The notes under the pieces: model-generated
The model's input: only the letters and a program-made list of their open reading frames with translations
What the model was told of the DNA's origin: nothing
The model's database searches: none
Shown: piece after piece, positions 60,169-64,000 of the stretch
Position numbering within the stretch: the stretch's first letter is position 1
Layout of the letters: every line of letters begins with the position of its first letter
Translations under genes and position numbers: made by a program
NCBI GenBank assembly: GCA_014650415.1
Contig: BMUX01000008.1
Coordinates: forward strand, 64,784 to 128,783
Length of the DNA: 64,000 bases
Reading direction: 5' to 3'
Source: Streptomyces spiroverticillatus
Lineage (GTDB): Bacteria > Actinomycetota > Actinomycetes > Streptomycetales > Streptomycetaceae

Positions 60169-60801
60169 TCACGCCTGACCGCACCGCTCGCGCAGCAGGT
60201 CCACCCCCTCGCCCTTGAGTTCGTCGCAGTACGCCGCGCGGCCCGTCATCGCCATGATCAGGGCCAGGGTCGAACCGGTGACGGGCGCTCCGGACCCGGC
60301 CGTGAAAGGTCCGTCGTTCGCGACGAGCCGCAGGCCGCGGATGCGCCCCTTGGCGAGGACGACGAGGTCGGTGCCCGCGTAGTACGCGGCCACACGCGTG
60401 AGGGTCTCGACCGGCTGGTCGCGGACGATCCCGAGCGGGCGCCGGATGTCCTGTCCGTGTACGACGGTCTCGCCGAGCAGCGCCAGGACGGGCAGCGGAG
60501 GCTTCGTCGTACTGGGAATCGCCCGCCGGAACCGCTCCAGGGTCTCGCCCGGGGTGGCACCGAGCTGTTCCGCCAGCCGTACGGCGACCTGCTTGTCGAA
60601 GTCGAACCGGCAGCGGATCACCCCCGCCATCCACTGCACGGGGTTGAGCCGGGCCGAGGCGGTGAGGTGGGCGAGCACCTCACGCACCGTCAACTCACTG
60701 CACAGGGAGGGGGTTTCCCACTCCTGGCCGGTGAGGTGCGCGAGGTCGTCGGCCAGCGCGGCACGCTCGGCGTGGACGAGGGGCCAGGCGGTGGGCTTCA
60801 T
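60169..60801 (-). CDS. Maleylpyruvate isomerase N-terminal (mycothiol-dependent) family protein
   Basis: A 210-residue DinB/MDMPI-fold protein: VHAERAALADDLAHLTGQEW, the metal-site helix LTVREVLAHLTASAR, and LGETVVHGQDIRRPLG with the third His. The pattern fits the mycothiol-dependent maleylpyruvate isomerase superfamily. The substrate may not be maleylpyruvate, since members are diverse. ATG 60801 follows AAGGAGA. Confidence 0.82.
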   Translation of the reverse strand: MKPTAWPLVHAERAALADDLAHLTGQEWETPSLCSELTVREVLAHLTASARLNPVQWMAGVIRCRFDFDKQVAVRLAEQLGATPGETLERFRRAIPSTTKPPLPVLALLGETVVHGQDIRRPLGIVRDQPVETLTRVAAYYAGTDLVVLAKGRIRGLRLVANDGPFTAGSGAPVTGSTLALIMAMTGRAAYCDELKGEGVDLLRERCGQA

Positions 60802-60870
60802 GGGGGCGGGGTCTCCTTGCGGCGGCGGTGCGGTGCCGGTCGAAGGGGAGACTCCCACCAGGAGCCGAAT

Positions 60871-61917
60871 TCATCGCACCCCGTCCCCCGATCGCAGCAC
60901 CCGGAAGCGGTCGGGGGACGCCGGGTCGCGGTCGACGACCTGCACGGGGGCGTCGGCCCACTGCCACACGGTGCTGCCCGGGGTGCGGGAGAAACGGATC
61001 CGCCCGCGCGTGCCGTCGACCACCAGGCTCGGCCAGGAGGCGGCGATGCGTGCGCGATCGGCACCGTGGATCCGGAGGGCCTCGGTCAGGACGGTGGCCG
61101 CGTCGTACCCCTCGTAGGCGACGAACGAGGGAGCCCCGAGCTCTTTCTCGACGCGCAGTCCCAGCGGGCCCAGCTGCTCGGGCAGATACCGCAGGAAGGG
61201 AATCCCGGCCCCCAACTCCCCCTCCCACTGAGGGAATTCAGGCTGCCCGGCCGGAGCGCCGACGAGCAGCCCTTCGAACCGCGGATCGCTGCGTACGGCG
61301 GCCACCAGCGGTATGGCCGGTTCCGGATGGCCGGCCAGGAGCAGCAGGGCGCTCACCTCGGCCTCCACGAGCGCGTCGCACGCCGACGCGACCGTGTGCG
61401 CGCCCATGTCGATCCCGGTGACGGCGAGGCGGTCGCTCAGGATGCGGGTCCCGGCAGCCCAGTAGGCACCGGCCTGGTACGCCACCGCGATACGGGAATG
61501 ACCCGCGCCGGCGAGATGGTCCGCGTACACCCGCCACCCCCGGGACTGCGGCGGCGAGAGCCGCGCGACCCAGTCCGACGGCTGCTCGGTGAGGACGTCG
61601 ATGACGGACGACGCGCAGAGGTACGGCACTTGCCGGGCGTCGGCCCGCGTGGCGACGGCCCGGGCGACGACACTGTGGTACTCGCCGACCAGCGCCACCA
61701 CGCCTGCCTCGGCCAACTCGTCGACGGCGTCGGCCGCCCGCTGCGGATCGGCCGCGGTGTCCCGCACGACCAGCTCCAGCTCCCGCCCGCCGACCCCGCC
61801 GGAGGCCAGGGCGTCCCGCACTGCCAACTCCATCCCGGCAAGCAGGTGTTGCCCGGCCTCGGCCCACCCGGGCCGACTGAGCGGTGCGAGGGCGCCTATG
61901 CGGACGGGTGTGCTCAT
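60871..61917 (-). CDS. Periplasmic-binding-type ligand receptor lacking a signal peptide
   Basis: A 348-residue protein of the branched-chain amino acid/urea-type substrate-binding family (Peripla_BP_6): VRIGALAPLSRPGWAEAGQ at the start, VVALVGEYHSVVARAVATRA, YLCASSVIDVL, and PSFVAYEGYDAATVLTEALR. Family members are exported, but here ATG 61917 (ribosome site GGGAAGAAGG) is followed directly by the first domain strand without a signal peptide or lipobox, and no transporter genes are adjacent. It may be a cytoplasmic ligand sensor, or the start is mis-set and an exported form begins upstream; the sequence upstream has no signal-like hydrophobic stretch. Confidence 0.78.
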   Translation of the reverse strand: MSTPVRIGALAPLSRPGWAEAGQHLLAGMELAVRDALASGGVGGRELELVVRDTAADPQRAADAVDELAEAGVVALVGEYHSVVARAVATRADARQVPYLCASSVIDVLTEQPSDWVARLSPPQSRGWRVYADHLAGAGHSRIAVAYQAGAYWAAGTRILSDRLAVTGIDMGAHTVASACDALVEAEVSALLLLAGHPEPAIPLVAAVRSDPRFEGLLVGAPAGQPEFPQWEGELGAGIPFLRYLPEQLGPLGLRVEKELGAPSFVAYEGYDAATVLTEALRIHGADRARIAASWPSLVVDGTRGRIRFSRTPGSTVWQWADAPVQVVDRDPASPDRFRVLRSGDGVR

Positions 61918-62341
61918 GCGGATGCCTTCTTCCCTGAACCGTTCGTGCCGACCTCGCGACCCCCCGGCCGCTCCCAAGATCGCCGACGGGGCAGCATAGG
62001 CCGCACGGGCGGCGCCTTGCCAGGATTTCCTGACCGGGACAGGGGCCGCGAGGCCGGTCGTCCCGTGCGCCCTGCGGGAGACGGGCTCGGAGCAGGGCCC
62101 CCGGCGTCGCGCCTGCGCCGTGCCGGGGATGCTGTCGTGCGACTCAGGTCCCCTGGCTTCGCCGCCGTGCAGGGGAGGGTGGGACCCCGGCCCGTGCCAC
62201 CGACTGCCCCGAGGGCTTCCAGCGTCGCGGCTGAGCCGTGTTCGGGAGGCCATGCCCGGTGCCAGGGGTGCCGCCGTACGGTTCGGCAGCGCCCCGGCGT
62301 ACCCCTCCCGGCCCACCCGCCTCAGCACACTCGCGAGCTAC
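61918..62341. other. Intergenic region, no gene seen
   Basis: 424 bp between the methyltransferase stop and the start of the ligand-binding gene, both on the minus strand. Open frames here have no ribosome site or recognisable product. A small palindrome CAGGATTTCCTG (62021-62032) is the only element of note and may be an operator or terminator. Confidence 0.45.
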
Positions 62342-63058
62342 TCACCCGGGCTCTGCCACCGACCCGCCCTGCGCGGCGGCCTCACCGGCCCCTGCCGCAG
62401 GCCGCACGGGCTTCCGACCCAGGAGGTAGGCCTGTTGCCCCTGCCGGGGCCGCTCCTGCTCGCTCGGCTCGCGGATCAAGCGGGCGACCTCCAACAGGCC
62501 TGCCCTGCCGAGCAGTTCAGCGATCCGGTCGGGGGAGGTCCAGTACACGTCGAGGGAGAGCTCGTGCCCGTAGGCGTGCTCCAGGTGGCGCAGCCTGTCA
62601 CCGGCCTTGAAGGCGATCAGCGCATGCCCGCCCGGGGCCAGCACCCGGTGGAACTCCGCGAACACCACCGGCAGCAGCTCCGGCGGAGTGTGCACGACGG
62701 AGTACCAGGAGAGGACGCCCCCGAGACTGCCGTCGGCCAGGTCCAGGCCGGTCATGGACCCTTCCGCGAAGCGGAGGTCCGGATACCTGCGCCGGGCGAC
62801 CTCGACCTGCCGCGACGACAGGTCGACACCGAACGCGTCCACCCCGAGGGACCGCAGATGCGCCGTCACGTGCCCGGGCCCGCAGCCGAGGTCGGCGACG
62901 GGCCCGGCGTCGAGCTTCCGGGTGAGCTCCGCGAACGCGCCGATCATCGCGCGCCCGTGCACGTCGTCCGCGAACGTGGCGGGCACCAGCTCCGCGTAGC
63001 TGACGGCGACGGTGTCGTAGGCGAGACGCGTGGCGTGCAGATGGTTCGCTTCGGTCAT
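62342..63058 (-). CDS. SAM-dependent methyltransferase (class I)
   Basis: A 238-residue methyltransferase: motif I VADLGCGPGHVTAHLRSLGV, the acidic strand DAFGVDLSSRQVEVARRRYP, and SVVHTPPELLPVVFAEFHRV (motif IV/V) with LAPGGHALIAFKAG. The UbiE/Methyltransf_11 type. The N-terminal HATRLAYDTVAVSYAELVP is typical of this group. Substrate unknown. ATG 63058 has only a weak ribosome site; TAGAGT lies at -15 to -10, so the leader may be only a few nucleotides. Confidence 0.85.
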   Translation of the reverse strand: MTEANHLHATRLAYDTVAVSYAELVPATFADDVHGRAMIGAFAELTRKLDAGPVADLGCGPGHVTAHLRSLGVDAFGVDLSSRQVEVARRRYPDLRFAEGSMTGLDLADGSLGGVLSWYSVVHTPPELLPVVFAEFHRVLAPGGHALIAFKAGDRLRHLEHAYGHELSLDVYWTSPDRIAELLGRAGLLEVARLIREPSEQERPRQGQQAYLLGRKPVRPAAGAGEAAAQGGSVAEPG

Positions 63059-63453
63059 GGCCGGGCACTCTAGCCGCCTCCCGCCTGCGGCAGCCCGTGG
63101 CCCCCGCGCCCCGCGCCTGCCGCTGCGCGGCCTCGCCTGCTGCCGCGTCTCGCGGTCGCCGCGTCCTGCCGCTGGGTGGCCCGTAGTCTCCGGTCGCACT
63201 TTGCCTGCCGTCTCCCGCCCACGGCAGCCCACGGCCCCCACGCCTGCCGCTGCGCGGCCCGCAGCCTCCGGTCGAGCCTTGCCCGCCACCTTCTGCCCAC
63301 GGCAGTGCACGTTTCCCGGGCCTCGGGGTTGCCGCCGCGCGGTCTCGCCTGCTGCCGCGTCTCGCGGCCGCTGCTTCCCGCCCACGGCAGCCCACGGCCC
63401 CCGAGCCTGCAAAGCCCCCCCACCTGCCGCCGCCCCCCGCCCACCGGCCCCGC
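63059..63453. other. Repeat-bearing intergenic region
   Basis: 395 bp between the methyltransferase start and the membrane-protein stop. Almost all of it is occupied by the degenerate repeat array described at 63077-63402. Open frames across it on both strands encode only repetitive Arg/Gly/Ala text and no supported protein. Confidence 0.6.
63077..63402. repeat. Degenerate ~80-bp tandem repeat array
   Basis: A module CCCGCCCACGGCAGCCCACG recurs near 63213 and 63377, with diverged copies near 63080 and 63293. A second module, CGCCTGCCGCTGCGCGGCC, recurs at about 63114 and 63241, diverged at 63163 and 63327. A third, CGCCTGCTGCCGCGTCTCGC, occurs at about 63133 and 63346. Copies are ordered A-B-C with a period of roughly 80 bp, about four units, one lacking module A. 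Confidence 0.7.
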
Positions 63454-64000
63454 CTACCTCCGCACCCCGCCCACCCCATACGCCACCAGCCCCCCGGCCC
63501 CCAGCACCCCCGCCGTCCACGCCGCCCCCGGTGCCTCCGGAGCGGACAGCATCCAGGTCAGGACCTGCGTCGCGCCGTCCGGCGAGGGCGGCACGACGAA
63601 GGACACCGCCAGCCAGGCGAACGCCGGGAGCCACGCGTACTGCCTTCCGCACCACGCCGCCCCCAGCCCCACCAGCCCCATCAGCCCCGCCGCATCCCGC
63701 ACGACCAATCCCACCGAAGTCTCCTGCCCGCTCAGCACCTGCACCCCCAGCAGCACCGCACCGGCCAGTACCCCGCCCAGCGCCAAGTGCGCCGCCCTGC
63801 GCGGGATCCAGGCCAGTGCCGCCGTGCGGTCGAGCGCGGGGTCCTGGCCGCCGAGGCCGACCGACACCGCCATCGCCGCCACCGTGAGGGCGAGCGCGGA
63901 CAGGCGCGGGTCCGCCGGGCCGCCGTCCCCCTCACTGAATGCCCTGGTCAGGGCCCACATCGCCGCCGCCCCCGCCAGCAGCACGGCCAGCGTCGCAGGC
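63454..64000 (-). CDS. Integral membrane protein, partial
   Basis: The C-terminal ~181 residues of a multi-pass membrane protein whose N-terminus lies beyond the window. Helices are visible at LAVLLAGAAAMWAL, LSALALTVAAMAVSVGLGG, LALGGVLAGAVLLGVQVL, LMGLVGLGAAWC and a final GAAWTAGVLGAGGLVAYGVG. DPALDRTAALAWIPRRAAHL resembles cytoplasmic loops of ABC-2-type permease-like proteins. Assignment to a transporter is a guess. Confidence 0.6.
   Translation of the reverse strand, partial: PATLAVLLAGAAAMWALTRAFSEGDGGPADPRLSALALTVAAMAVSVGLGGQDPALDRTAALAWIPRRAAHLALGGVLAGAVLLGVQVLSGQETSVGLVVRDAAGLMGLVGLGAAWCGRQYAWLPAFAWLAVSFVVPPSPDGATQVLTWMLSAPEAPGAAWTAGVLGAGGLVAYGVGGVRR

Noticed and set aside
61918..62341. 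A small gene in the gap upstream of the methyltransferase
   Set aside because: Open frames lack ribosome sites, and the translations are compositionally like shadows.
63077..63402. CRISPR array
   Set aside because: Repeats are degenerate, modular and ~80 bp apart with no uniform short repeat or unique spacers, and no cas genes are present.

Overview
The base composition (very high GC, strong third-position GC bias), frequent GTG/TTG starts, ATGA/GTGA overlaps, U-tract-free GC-rich terminators and gene families (DUF6191, GPP34, SWIM/SNF2, ECF42-DGPF, mycothiol-type MDMPI, KatG with a divergent Fur protein, MMPL) point to a Streptomyces or close relative. There are no rRNA or tRNA genes, insertion sequences or CRISPR arrays. 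The window is ordinary chromosome with several accessory cassettes. It starts inside a response regulator and ends inside a membrane-protein gene.

Layout. 0-7 kb: two NarL-type two-component systems (1-1481 and 4908-6760) flank an MMPL transporter and an APH-fold protein. 7-16.8 kb: a class A penicillin-binding protein with a degenerate transpeptidase site, a glyoxalase-like remnant, a histidine phosphatase, a SWIM/SNF2 operon, and a DGPF protein/ECF42 sigma/P-loop kinase operon preceded by a good match to the ECF42 promoter. 16.8-22.4 kb: DUF1801, an apparently autoregulated TetR, an S9 peptidase, DUF3159, GPP34 and a tiny membrane protein. 22.4-24.7 kb: an RNA end-healing and sealing pair (T4 Pnkp-like kinase-phosphatase and Rnl1-like ligase). 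24.8-30.7 kb: a secreted phytase-like esterase, a nucleotidyltransferase, an ECF sigma/CxxC membrane-protein operon flanked by a 28-aa membrane peptide, a secreted CYTH-like protein, GNAT and a lipoprotein.

30.8-34.1 kb is the most unusual locus. A PAS-histidine kinase reads in frame, without a stop codon, into a flavin-dependent monooxygenase of the acyl-CoA-dehydrogenase fold, followed by an IacB/IifA-like small protein and a short-chain dehydrogenase. The last three gene types recur in indole and indole-acetate degradation clusters, so this may be an aromatic-oxidation operon whose sensor is fused to its first enzyme. 36.4-41.4 kb holds a 1673-residue caspase/STAND-NTPase/WD40/Sel1 protein, an NLR-like architecture associated with bacterial conflict and cell death, divergent from an LCAT-like lipase.

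41.4-64 kb: an Eis-like acetyltransferase, an acyl-CoA dehydrogenase with a palindromic operator, a maltokinase-cap protein with a leaderless start buried in a hairpin, a divergent TetR/SRPBCC pair, an FAD monooxygenase, a quinone oxidoreductase with AraC regulator, a carotenoid oxygenase, a secreted serine protease, a PLP enzyme with a TTA (bldA) codon next to a 2OG-Fe(II) oxygenase, katG with a divergent Fur-family regulator, and finally MDMPI-like, ligand-binding, methyltransferase and membrane proteins. A degenerate ~80-bp repeat array lies at 63.08-63.40 kb.

All calls come from reading the sequence and recalling protein families; no database search was run.
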